The translations under genes and the position numbers were made by a program. Shown piece by piece: positions 54,381-62,695 of a DNA stretch of 64,000 nt. The notes beneath the pieces were generated by a model. That model had not been told where the DNA came from. It searched no databases and saw nothing but the letters and a program-made list of their open reading frames with translations. Position 1 is the stretch's first letter; the number at the start of each line of letters is the position of its first letter. Origin of the DNA: Candidatus Competibacteraceae bacterium (GTDB lineage Bacteria; Pseudomonadota; Gammaproteobacteria; Competibacterales; Competibacteraceae); NCBI GenBank assembly GCA_016699715.1, contig CP065007.1:806001-870000 (forward strand), given 5' to 3'.

Positions 54381-54529
54381 TTTTCCGAAGATTTATTTCA
54401 GAAAATATTAGGGGTGTTCGGACTCATCGGCGCCAATACGGTGGCCAGCGGCATGGTCAAACCTATGCCGAGTCGCACCATGTTGGTTTTATGACATTCA
54501 CTCCTTTTCACTAGGCCCGGAGCTGTATC

Positions 54530-55628
54530 GTGCAGGAACTCAACCCTTACTTTCATCAGATTCAAGACCTCCAGGGGCGCTGCGCGTCTCTGAGGGGGTA
54601 TCTTTGACTTCGAGACCCGGCGCGAGCAGCTGGACGAGGTCAACCGGGAACTGCAAGAGTCCAATGTCTGGAATGATCCAGAGCGGGCGCAGATGCTGGG
54701 CAAGGAACGCGCCCAGCTCGAAGCCGTGGTAAACCGACTGGAGAGCCTCGACCGGGGTCTGAACGAAGTCGCTGAATTACTGACGCTGGCTGGCGAAGAG
54801 GGCGACGAGACGGCGGTGATCGCAGTGGTTCGCGATCTGGACGGTTACGGCCGAGTGGTCGCCGATCTGGAATTCCAGCGGATGTTTTCCGGCGAGTTGG
54901 ATGCCAGCAACGCTTTTCTCGACATTCAGGCCGGCTCCGGTGGTACCGAGGCCCAGGATTGGGCGGAGATGCTGCTGCGGATGTACTTGCGCTGGGGCGA
55001 GCGGCGCGGTTTCAAGACCGAACTGCTGGAGGTGTCGCCGGGGGAAGTGGCGGGAATCAAGAGTGCCAGCGTCAGTTTCGAGGGCAGCTACGCCTTTGGC
55101 TGGCTGCGGACCGAGATCGGTGTCCATCGCCTGGTGCGCAAGTCGCCATTCGATTCCGGCAATCGCCGCCACACCTCGTTCGCGGCGGTCTTCGTGTCGC
55201 CGGAAATCGACGACAGCATTGAGGTGGAGATCAATCCGGCTGATTTGCGTGTCGATGTCTACCGCGCCTCCGGAGCTGGCGGCCAGCACGTCAACCGTAC
55301 CGAGTCGGCGGTGCGCATCACCCACCTGCCGACCAATACCGTTGTGCAATGCCAGAACGACCGTTCCCAGCACAAGAACCGCTCCACCGCGATGAAGCAA
55401 CTCAAGGCCAAGCTGTACGAGCTGGAGTTGCAAAAGCGCAACGCCCAGGCCCAGGTGGTGGAAGACAGTAAATCCGACATCGGCTGGGGTAGCCAGATCC
55501 GTTCTTACGTACTGGATCAATCACGCATCAAGGATCTGCGTACCGGGCTCGAAACCGGTAATACCCAGGCGGTGCTGGATGGCGATCTGGATGCCTTCAT
55601 CGAGGCCAGCCTGAAGAGTGGGCTGTAA
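54530..55628 (+). CDS. prfB: Peptide chain release factor 2 with programmed +1 frameshift
   Basis: RF2 terminates translation at UGA and UAA. Translation starts at GTG 54530 and reads MQELNPYFHQIQDLQGRC to ...RGYL, where an in-frame TGA stands at 54605-54607. Slipping +1 at CTT (54602-54604) so that reading resumes at GAC 54606 gives RGYL-DFETRREQL and an open frame to 55628, 365 aa in total, the E. coli RF2 length. The site AGGGGGTATCTTTGAC matches the known autoregulatory cassette, with an internal AGGGGG Shine-Dalgarno-like element. The SPF stop-recognition motif and the catalytic GGQ (SGAGGQHVN) are present. Confidence 0.97.
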
Positions 55629-55664
55629 GCCGTTCCTTCGTTCACCCAAACCGGTTTTCGTCCC

Positions 55665-57185
55665 ATGTCCCTGGAACCACAAAATCCCACCGCCATTTCC
55701 GAAGAACACCTCGATGAGAACAAACTGATCGCCTTGCGCCGCCAGAAATTGCACGAGTTGCGCCAGGCTGCCAGTGCTTATCCCACCGATTTCCGTCGCG
55801 ATGCGTTGGCGGCGGAACTGCACGCTGCCTGTGGTGATAAAGGGAGTGTGGAATTGGACGCTGAACCCCGGCGGGTTTGCATCGCTGGGCGAATGCTGGC
55901 CAAGCGGATCATGGGCAAGGCCAGTTTTGCGCGCCTGCGTGACCAGTCCGGCGACATGCAACTGTTTATTCAGAAAAGCGCCCTGCCGGACGGACGATAT
56001 GAGGACTTCAAAGGCTGGGACTTGGGTGACATCCTGGGTGCCGAAGGCACGGTATTCAAGACCAAGACCGGCGAACTGTCGGTCAAGGTGGACGCGCTGC
56101 GCTTGCTGACCAAATCGTTACGGCCGTTGCCGGAGAAATTCCATGGCTTGGCCGATCAGGAAACCCGCTACCGGCAGCGCTATGTGGACTTGATCATGAA
56201 CGAGTCCACTCGCGCTACTTTCCGCTTGCGTTCGGCCATGGTGGCTTACATCCGCGACTTTTTTAACCGGCGTGACTTCCTGGAAGTCGAGACGCCGATG
56301 ATGCAGCCGATTCCCGGCGGCGCGACGGCGCGACCGTTCATCACCCACCACAATGCCTTGGATATGGAGCTGTATCTGCGCATCGCGCCGGAACTGTATC
56401 TGAAGCGCTTGGTGGTGGGCGGTTTCGAGCGGGTCTATGAAATCAACCGCAATTTCCGCAACGAGGGCTTGTCCACTCGCCATAATCCCGAGTTCACCAT
56501 GCTGGAGTTCTATCAGGCGTATACCGATTACCGCGACCTGATGGATTTGACCGAGGAACTCTTGCGCGGCATGGCGCACGCGCTGTTGGGACGTACCACC
56601 GTTCAGTACCAGGGCGAGAGTTACGATTTTGGCCAGCCGTTCCGGCGGCTGACGGTTCGGGAGGCCGTGCTGCGCTTCAATCCGGCGATCACCGCCACCG
56701 AGTTGGACGATCTGGATGCGGCCCGGCACATTGCCGCGGGGTTGGGTCTGAAGGTGCAACCCGAGCACGGTTTGGGTCGGGTGCAGTTGGATATCTTCGA
56801 GCAGACCGTCGAGCATCAGTTGCGCGACCCCACCTTCATCACGGCCTATCCGACCGAAGTATCGCCGCTGGCCCGGCGCAACGACGCCGATCCCGGCATC
56901 ACCGATCGCTTCGAACTATTCGTGGGCGGACGGGAAATCGCCAACGGGTTTTCCGAGTTGAACGATCCCGAGGATCAGGCGGACCGCTTTCGCCGGCAAG
57001 TCGAAGCCAAGGCGGCCGGCGACCAGGAAGCCATGCACTACGACGCCGATTACATCCGGGCGCTGGAGTATGGCCTGCCGCCGACGGCGGGGGAGGGCAT
57101 CGGCATCGACCGGCTCGTCATGCTGTTTGCGGATGTACCTTCGATCCGTGATGTGCTGCTGTTCCCGCATCTGCGGCCGGAATGA
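55665..57185 (+). CDS. lysS: Lysyl-tRNA synthetase, class II
   Basis: Charges tRNA-Lys; 506 aa. The N-terminal OB-fold anticodon-binding domain has RRVCIAGRMLAKRIMGKASF, and the class II core has RYRQRYVDLIMNE, FLEVETPMM (motif 1), FERVYEINRNFRNEG (motif 2) and PTAGEGIGIDRLVMLF (motif 3). prfB-lysS, with 36 bp between the genes, is the usual gammaproteobacterial arrangement. Confidence 0.97.
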   Translation: MSLEPQNPTAISEEHLDENKLIALRRQKLHELRQAASAYPTDFRRDALAAELHAACGDKGSVELDAEPRRVCIAGRMLAKRIMGKASFARLRDQSGDMQLFIQKSALPDGRYEDFKGWDLGDILGAEGTVFKTKTGELSVKVDALRLLTKSLRPLPEKFHGLADQETRYRQRYVDLIMNESTRATFRLRSAMVAYIRDFFNRRDFLEVETPMMQPIPGGATARPFITHHNALDMELYLRIAPELYLKRLVVGGFERVYEINRNFRNEGLSTRHNPEFTMLEFYQAYTDYRDLMDLTEELLRGMAHALLGRTTVQYQGESYDFGQPFRRLTVREAVLRFNPAITATELDDLDAARHIAAGLGLKVQPEHGLGRVQLDIFEQTVEHQLRDPTFITAYPTEVSPLARRNDADPGITDRFELFVGGREIANGFSELNDPEDQADRFRRQVEAKAAGDQEAMHYDADYIRALEYGLPPTAGEGIGIDRLVMLFADVPSIRDVLLFPHLRPE

Positions 57186-57206
57186 TACCGTCCAGACACC
57201 GTGCGC

Positions 57207-57380
57207 TCAGACATTCGCTGCTTCAAGCAGGGCACGCGGGAGCGGTGAATTAGCGACGGCGCTGCGCATTGGCACGATGTTGCCGTGTTCCGCGCAATGG
57301 GCGTAAGGCTGCTCGCGGGTGACTGCAACGGGCCGCTTGCAATGCGGGCAGACCATGTAGATTTGTTGTGAAACCTGCAT
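57207..57380 (-). CDS. Small zinc-ribbon-like protein
   Basis: A 57-aa reading frame starting at ATG 57380, eight bases after GAGGG. The sequence has MQVSQQIYMVCPHCKRPVAV followed by HCAEHGN, so a CxxC pair and a later His-Cys-x2-His group could bind one zinc ion. It is short and I do not recognise the family. It lies between convergent lysS and a radical SAM gene on the same strand, from which it is 129 bp away. A longer frame upstream looks non-coding. Confidence 0.55.
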   Translation of the reverse strand: MQVSQQIYMVCPHCKRPVAVTREQPYAHCAEHGNIVPMRSAVANSPLPRALLEAANV

Positions 57381-57509
57381 CTGTATTTCCCTCGTGAAGA
57401 CGCGTTTTCGTCCCTTCGGCAACAGTCTTGACGATTTTATTCTGCAATGCAACAAAAATTGTTGCGCCGCAACAGCTGAGTGACCCACAGTCAAGTGCGC
57501 TTCCGCGAT

Positions 57510-59060
57510 TTATCGTTCGGAACGCCGGTGTCGTGCCTGTCGAGTGGGTGTGGTGGTTCCGAATGTTACGTTGCTCCCGTCGCTGGCTGAAAGTTGCGCT
57601 GGCCGCAGGAATGCCGGACCGCTTTTTGCGCCGCTCGCTTGATAATCCGTCGTCAGCGCCGCCCGCGCGGCCGGTTCGGCGACGCTCAGCACCTCGACCA
57701 GCCCTCGATACAGCAGATCGAATAGTCGCTCCAGCGCGAACCGATGGGTTTGTCCGGTGGTGGCGAACAGCCAGTCGCTTAAGCGCATAAAGCGGTCGAA
57801 CGGCTGGTCGCCCAGTAGCAGCGGGCGGGTTTGCGGGAACCGCCCGGAATTGCCGATCAAATCCCAATAGCGGGCAAAGCGTTCCAGCCGCCGCATCGTC
57901 GCGAAATCCAGGGTGGTCGAGCACAGCAGGTTGTAAGGGGGATGTGGATTGTAACGGCAATCGAAAGGCATGGTATGGCGGTCAAGCGGCGCGCCGCGCA
58001 GCCGTTTCAGCACGCCGACCTGGATTTCGTGCGGGTCGAGCGCCGCCAACCGATCAAAACCGACGGCAAAACTGGCCAGGTCCTCGCCCGGCAGACCGGC
58101 GATCAGATCGGCGTGCAGGTGGGCGTGGGTGTTCTGGCGCAACCAGATAAGATTGTCCACGGTCTTGCGGTTGTCCTGCCGACGACTGATACGCGCCTGC
58201 ACGGTAGGGTTGAAGCTCTGAATCCCAATTTCGAATTGCAGCGATCCGGGCGGGAAACGCACGAGCCGGGTTTTGAGCGGTTCCGGCAGGTGGTCGGGAA
58301 TCAGTTCGAAGTGCAGGAACAAGCGTTCATCCAGCTGCTCCAGAAAGAAATCCAAAATTTGCGCGCAGGTCTTGACGTTCAGATTGAAAGTGCGGTCCAC
58401 GAATTTGAAATGGCGCACGCCGCGCTGATGAAGCGTTCGGAGTTCGGCCAGGAAAGGCTCCAGCGGGAACGGCCAGGCGGTTTTGTCCAGCGCCGATAGA
58501 CAGAACTCGCATTTGAACGGACAGCCGCGCGAGGCTTCGACGTAAATCAGTCGGTGGGCGATATCTTCGTCGGTGTAGAACCGGTACGGTGGGCACAGGC
58601 GGTCCAGCGCGGGCGACTCGGCGGCGATGATCTTGTCATTCGGCGGGTTCCCCGCATGGATTCGCTGGCACAGGTCCGCAAATGCCAAGTCGCCTGGGCC
58701 GGTGATCAGATAATCGGCCAGCTCGATGATCGCTTGCCGATCCCATTCATGACTCACTTCGGGACCGCCGAGCACCACGACCAGATCCGGCCGCACTTGC
58801 TTGAGCAGGGCGACGACCTGGGCGGTTTCCATCACGTTCCAGATATAGACGCCAAAACCGACGATGCGTGGCTGTTCGGCCAGCAGCGCTTCGGCGATGT
58901 CCAGCGGTCGCTGGGTGATGATGAATTCGCGGATGGCGGCATCGGTTTGTAACTCGCCCAGGTTGGCGAGCAGGTAGCGCAGCCCGAGCGAGGCATGAAA
59001 ATAACGGGCGTTCAGGGTCGAGAGCAGGATGGTGGGCATGGGCGGTTGGACGGGGTTCAT
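57510..59060 (-). CDS. B12-binding-domain radical SAM protein (DUF4080-type)
   Basis: Protein of 516 aa. The N-terminal part (about 10-140) is a cobalamin-binding Rossmann-like domain without an obvious DxHxxG motif: MPTILLSTLNARYFHASLGL near the start and VVVLGGPEVSHEW. The radical SAM core starts near residue 175 with the cluster motif CPFKCEFC in EASRGCPFKCEFCLS, and later FEIGIQSFNP and HADLIAGLPGED. A C-terminal DUF4080-like region follows. These proteins probably perform radical methylations or rearrangements; the substrate is unknown. The ATG at 59060 is chosen, and MPTILL at 59039 is an alternative. Confidence 0.85.
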   Translation of the reverse strand: MNPVQPPMPTILLSTLNARYFHASLGLRYLLANLGELQTDAAIREFIITQRPLDIAEALLAEQPRIVGFGVYIWNVMETAQVVALLKQVRPDLVVVLGGPEVSHEWDRQAIIELADYLITGPGDLAFADLCQRIHAGNPPNDKIIAAESPALDRLCPPYRFYTDEDIAHRLIYVEASRGCPFKCEFCLSALDKTAWPFPLEPFLAELRTLHQRGVRHFKFVDRTFNLNVKTCAQILDFFLEQLDERLFLHFELIPDHLPEPLKTRLVRFPPGSLQFEIGIQSFNPTVQARISRRQDNRKTVDNLIWLRQNTHAHLHADLIAGLPGEDLASFAVGFDRLAALDPHEIQVGVLKRLRGAPLDRHTMPFDCRYNPHPPYNLLCSTTLDFATMRRLERFARYWDLIGNSGRFPQTRPLLLGDQPFDRFMRLSDWLFATTGQTHRFALERLFDLLYRGLVEVLSVAEPAARAALTTDYQASGAKSGPAFLRPAQLSASDGSNVTFGTTTPTRQARHRRSER

Positions 59061-59265
59061 TCCGGTTCGAGTTAGTGGACGAGGCCCGTCCATTATATTG
59101 ACGTGTCGTCGCCCCGGTGCGTTGATTCGGCAACGCCTTATGGCGTTCCCCGAGCCGTTGGGCCAAGTAGCCGGTTATTTTTACGCCCGCACGATCTAAT
59201 CTTTGAATTGGGAATTCCAGAATCACTTACCTGGCGGCAACCACTGTCAGGCACGAGGAGGATTT

Positions 59266-60051
59266 ATGGAGACGATTTCAGCCGCGGTCGGAGCGGGTGG
59301 GGCGAATCGGCCCCAGGATGTCATCAAGGTACAGAATTTGTTGAATCAGAACCGCGCCCGGGTTCCCGACGCGCGGGAGATCACGGTCGATGGTTTGGTC
59401 GGCCCCGAAACCATCAATGCCATTATCAAGTTCCAACGCTGTATCGTTGGTCTGTCCAATCCGGATGGCCGGGTAGACCCGAACGGCAGAACCCTGCGGG
59501 CGCTCAATCAAGGCGTCAATGCGCCCACGATTCCGGCACCGTTACCCGCTCCTCCGGCCACGCCCGGGATCGGCGTCGTTTTGCGGTTTCCGCTGAACAG
59601 CCGGCCGAGTCTGAGCTACAAAACCGGTGGTCGTTATTTTGGCGCGCCGCGCACGACCAGTACCGGTGGTCATCGTTCCCATGCCGGTTGCGACTTGATC
59701 GTTCCCAAGGGGACCCCGATTGTGGCGGTGGCGGACGGCGAGGTGATCCGGAACCCGTACTATTTCTACTCGGGCACCTACGCGCTGGAAGTACGCCATA
59801 CCGGTGGTTTCGTCGTGCGTTATGGAGAAATCTCCACGGCTGCTCAGGGCGTCAGCACGGGCAACTCGGTTACCCGTGGGCAAGTGATCGCCTTTGTCGG
59901 TAAATTGGAAAGTGGCAGTTCGATGCTGCATTTCGAGATGTATGCGGGTACCGCCAGCGGTTCCCTGACCGTGCGCGGCAATCCGCCTTATCAGCGGCGT
60001 AGCGATTTACTCGATCCTACGCCCTATTTGGATCAGGCGACCCTGACTTGA
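59266..60051 (+). CDS. Peptidoglycan-binding domain and M23-like peptidase, no signal peptide
   Basis: Protein of 261 aa starting at ATG 59266 with GAGGAGGA five bases upstream. Residues about 15-85 form a PG_binding_1-like domain (VIKVQNLLNQNRA, VDGLVGPETINAIIKFQ), then a Pro/Ala linker, then an M23 fold from about 105. The zinc ligands H139 and D143 (HAGCD) and H222 are present. The second motif reads MLHFE (220-224), not the usual HLHFE, and the YGEIS segment lacks the other catalytic histidine. A hydrolase acting on cell walls but made without a signal peptide suggests delivery by a secretion system or lysis. The next gene follows 20 bp downstream. Confidence 0.82.
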   Translation: METISAAVGAGGANRPQDVIKVQNLLNQNRARVPDAREITVDGLVGPETINAIIKFQRCIVGLSNPDGRVDPNGRTLRALNQGVNAPTIPAPLPAPPATPGIGVVLRFPLNSRPSLSYKTGGRYFGAPRTTSTGGHRSHAGCDLIVPKGTPIVAVADGEVIRNPYYFYSGTYALEVRHTGGFVVRYGEISTAAQGVSTGNSVTRGQVIAFVGKLESGSSMLHFEMYAGTASGSLTVRGNPPYQRRSDLLDPTPYLDQATLT

Positions 60052-60071
60052 CCTCTTTGGAGATTGCCCTC

Positions 60072-60491
60072 ATGCAACGAACTCGCATTGGCCTCAACGG
60101 ATTTCTGGTATTGATCTTGACCGCGTTGCTGAGCGTTTCGACGCCAGGCTGCTGGGCGAGTGGCGGGGTGCCGCCCGAATTGTTAAAGGTTTGGCGGGCT
60201 TATCGGCAGGCGGTGGCGGCGGGTGACAGCGACCAGGTGGCCGCGCTATCGCGGTTTCCGATCGCGTCCAACGACTTCGGTGGCGTCATCCAGTCGCCGG
60301 CGGTATTGCGCGAGCGGTTCCAAAAAATCTTCCGCCCGGAGATCGTGGCCTGTTTTGTCGACGCCGAACCGCGGCAAGAGACCGGTTTTCCAGGTTATTT
60401 GGTGGAGTGCGAAGACGCATTGGCGTTCGGCTTCGAACGGCATAATGGTGAATATCGTTTTAGCTACATTGACAATGCCAACGCGGAATGA
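60072..60491 (+). CDS. Small exported protein of unknown function, possible immunity protein
   Basis: A 139-aa protein with a clear signal peptide (RIGLNGFLVLILTALLSVS, probably cut after CWAS). The mature part is acidic and contains LLKVWRAYRQAVAAGDSDQV, RFPIASNDFG and two cysteines (ACFVDAEP, LVECEDAL). I do not recognise the family. It comes directly after the signal-less M23-like gene and is probably cotranscribed. Cytoplasmic wall hydrolase plus periplasmic small protein is the pattern of antibacterial effector-immunity pairs. ATG 60072 is chosen with GGAG nine bases upstream. Confidence 0.7.
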   Translation: MQRTRIGLNGFLVLILTALLSVSTPGCWASGGVPPELLKVWRAYRQAVAAGDSDQVAALSRFPIASNDFGGVIQSPAVLRERFQKIFRPEIVACFVDAEPRQETGFPGYLVECEDALAFGFERHNGEYRFSYIDNANAE

Positions 60492-60532
60492 GCGGACCTG
60501 CCTTGATCAGGTCCGCGGTCTCTTCGCGGACC
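60492..60532 (+). promoter_or_regulatory. Two overlapping, mutually exclusive hairpins before pdxH
   Basis: GCGGACCTG (60492-60500) pairs perfectly with CAGGTCCGC (60508-60516). The second arm, read as GGTCCGCG (60510-60517), can instead pair with CGCGGACC (60525-60532). Both stems cannot form at once. No T-tract follows either. It may end the upstream operon or act as a switch in the pdxH leader. Confidence 0.45.
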
Positions 60533-60669
60533 CGGCGAGGAAGAGCGTTTGGCCGAACCCAACGCCTGATTTAGCGGAACTGGAAGCCATGTTCGAGGAA
60601 GCGGCCCCCCAACCTTGGGTATAATAATCGTGCCTTATTGCCAACCCGCCACGGGAAACCGGAACCGTC

Positions 60670-61314
60670 ATGAGCCAATTTCTTGCCGAACTGCGTCGAG
60701 ATTATACTTTGGGAGCCTTGACCAAAACCAATGTGGACTCTGATCCGATCCGGCAATTTCAGCGCTGGATGCAGGAAGCCATCGCCGCGCAATTGCCCGA
60801 GCCCAACGCCATGACGCTGGCCACCGCCGATCGGACTGGACGCCCCTACGCTCGCGTGGTGCTGCTTAAGGAGTGCGATGCCGGCGGTTTCGTATTCTTT
60901 AGCCACTACCGCAGCGACAAGGGCCGGCAGATCGCCGAGAATCCCCATGTCGCTCTCGTGTTTCTTTGGTTGGAGGTGGAACGGCAGGTGCGGGTCGAGG
61001 GTACGATCAGCCAGATACCCGCGGCCGAATCGGAAACCTATTTCCGTGGCCGGCCGCGCGAAAGCCGGTTGGGCGCGCTGGCATCGCGGCAGAGTCAAGT
61101 GGTGGCCAGCCGCCAAATTCTGGACCAGCGCTTCGAGCAACTGGCCGCCCAATATCCGGATGATGATATTCCGATGGCCGATCACTGGGGTGGCTATCGG
61201 GTTAAACCGGACCTATTGGAGTTTTGGCAGGGTCGCCATGGCCGGATGCACGACCGGTTGCGTTATCGCATGCGCAACGAGAGTGGGTGGCTGCTGGAGC
61301 GGTTGGAGCCCTGA
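60670..61314 (+). CDS. pdxH: Pyridoxamine 5'-phosphate oxidase
   Basis: FMN enzyme that makes pyridoxal 5'-phosphate from pyridoxine or pyridoxamine phosphate; 214 aa, the usual length. Motifs: DPIRQFQRWMQEA, NAMTLATADRTGRPYARVVLLK (shown in part by RPYARVVLLK), FFSHYRSDKGRQI (FMN binding), ESRLGALASRQS and the C-terminal HGRMHDRLRYR. It is followed after 7 bp by the thioredoxin-DsbD gene. Confidence 0.96.
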   Translation: MSQFLAELRRDYTLGALTKTNVDSDPIRQFQRWMQEAIAAQLPEPNAMTLATADRTGRPYARVVLLKECDAGGFVFFSHYRSDKGRQIAENPHVALVFLWLEVERQVRVEGTISQIPAAESETYFRGRPRESRLGALASRQSQVVASRQILDQRFEQLAAQYPDDDIPMADHWGGYRVKPDLLEFWQGRHGRMHDRLRYRMRNESGWLLERLEP

Positions 61315-61321
61315 TCCCACC

Positions 61322-62614
61322 ATGTCGCGCTTGAAGCTGGGTGGGGTGTTGCTGGCCCTGTTGCTGGTTGGGTGGTTTGCGCCGAGCAGTTTTGCCCAGG
61401 AAACTCCGACCGCGCCGGACGATTGGTGGCTGACCCGCACAGCGAGCGGCGAGCCGCGTGTACATCTGTATTTCTTCTGGACACGGACCTGTCCTCATTG
61501 CCGCCGGGCGCGGCCCTTCGTCGAGTCGTTGCCGACTCAATATCCCTGGCTGGAGCTACACAGCCACGATCTGTCGCGGGACATGGCCGCGGGGTTGCGG
61601 TACGCGCAAATGGCCAAGGCATTGGGCGAGTCGGCCCGCGCCGTGCCGGCTTTGCTGTTCTGCGGCCGGATGATAACCGGCTTCGATAGCCCCGATAGCA
61701 CCGGCCGTGCTCTGCGCCAACAACTGGAAGAGTGTCACCGCCGCTACGCGCAATCCACGACGGCTTCTACGCCCGCGCCGCCTGTCGCCGACGAGCCACC
61801 GTTGTTGAGCCTACCGTTGCTCGGTGCGCTGGACCCCGCGTCGCTGTCCCTGCCGGCGCTGACTGTGGTCTTGGCCGGACTGGATGCCTTTAATCCCTGC
61901 GCGTTCTTCGTGTTGCTGTTTCTGCTCAGCCTGCTGGTGCATGCCCGCGACCGCAAACGGATGCTGTTAATCGGCGGGGTGTTCGTGTTCTTCTCGGGCG
62001 CGATCTATTTCGTGTTCATGGCCGCTTGGCTCAATGTCTTTTTGTGGCTGGGCGAGTTGCGGTTGATCACCGTGCTGGCCGGTTTGCTGGCGGTGTCGAT
62101 GGGCGGGCTGAACGTCAAGGATTTTTTCGCTTTTCGGCAAGGGCCATCGCTCAGCATCGCCGATGCGGCCAAGCCTGGGTTGTTCAAGCGGATGCGAGCG
62201 TTGGTGGGTGGGGAGAGGTTGCCGTCATTGTTGACGGGCACGGTCGCGCTGGCCATCGTCGCCAACAGCTACGAGCTGCTGTGCACCGCCGGCTTTCCGA
62301 TGGTTTATACCCGTACACTGACCCTGAACCAATTATCCACCGAGGCATATTACGGTTACCTGGCACTCTACAATCTGATTTACGTACTACCGCTGCTGGC
62401 GATCGTGCTGGTATTTACCTGGACACTGGGTTCACGCAAGTTGCGGGAGAGGGAAGGGCGGTTGTTGAAACTGTTGTCGGGGGTCATGATGATGGGATTG
62501 GGATTGCTGCTACTGGTTTATCCCGAAGGGTTGAGCGATGCGTTGACTGCGTTGTTGGTGATCGTCGCCGCGCTGGCGCTGACCGGGTTGACGGCGAGGG
62601 TGAAGAAAAGTTGA
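61322..62614 (+). CDS. Thioredoxin-like domain fused to a DsbD/CcdA-type membrane domain
   Basis: Exported and membrane-embedded protein of 430 aa. A signal peptide (GGVLLALLLVGWFAPSSFAQ) leads to a periplasmic thioredoxin fold with the redox motif CPHC at 57-60 (WTRTCPHC). About nine membrane helices follow, including NPCAFFVLLFLLSLL and NSYELLCTAGFPM, whose cysteines match the CcdA/DsbD electron-transfer pair. The likely role is to move electrons from the cytoplasm to periplasmic disulfides. Domain order is the reverse of DsbD, whose thioredoxin-like domain is C-terminal. The 7-bp gap to pdxH suggests cotranscription. Confidence 0.85.
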   Translation: MSRLKLGGVLLALLLVGWFAPSSFAQETPTAPDDWWLTRTASGEPRVHLYFFWTRTCPHCRRARPFVESLPTQYPWLELHSHDLSRDMAAGLRYAQMAKALGESARAVPALLFCGRMITGFDSPDSTGRALRQQLEECHRRYAQSTTASTPAPPVADEPPLLSLPLLGALDPASLSLPALTVVLAGLDAFNPCAFFVLLFLLSLLVHARDRKRMLLIGGVFVFFSGAIYFVFMAAWLNVFLWLGELRLITVLAGLLAVSMGGLNVKDFFAFRQGPSLSIADAAKPGLFKRMRALVGGERLPSLLTGTVALAIVANSYELLCTAGFPMVYTRTLTLNQLSTEAYYGYLALYNLIYVLPLLAIVLVFTWTLGSRKLREREGRLLKLLSGVMMMGLGLLLLVYPEGLSDALTALLVIVAALALTGLTARVKKS

Positions 62615-62695
62615 TGGTACGCTTTCACCGTGTGCGTTTGTGTGGCGGTCAATGGGCATTTAAGGTGATTTCCGAGGATTTTTATACCACTGTAC

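Noticed and set aside
60223..60624. Plus-strand frame overlapping the small exported protein
   Set aside because: Out-of-frame with the signal-peptide gene, arginine- and tryptophan-rich, and running through the hairpin region.
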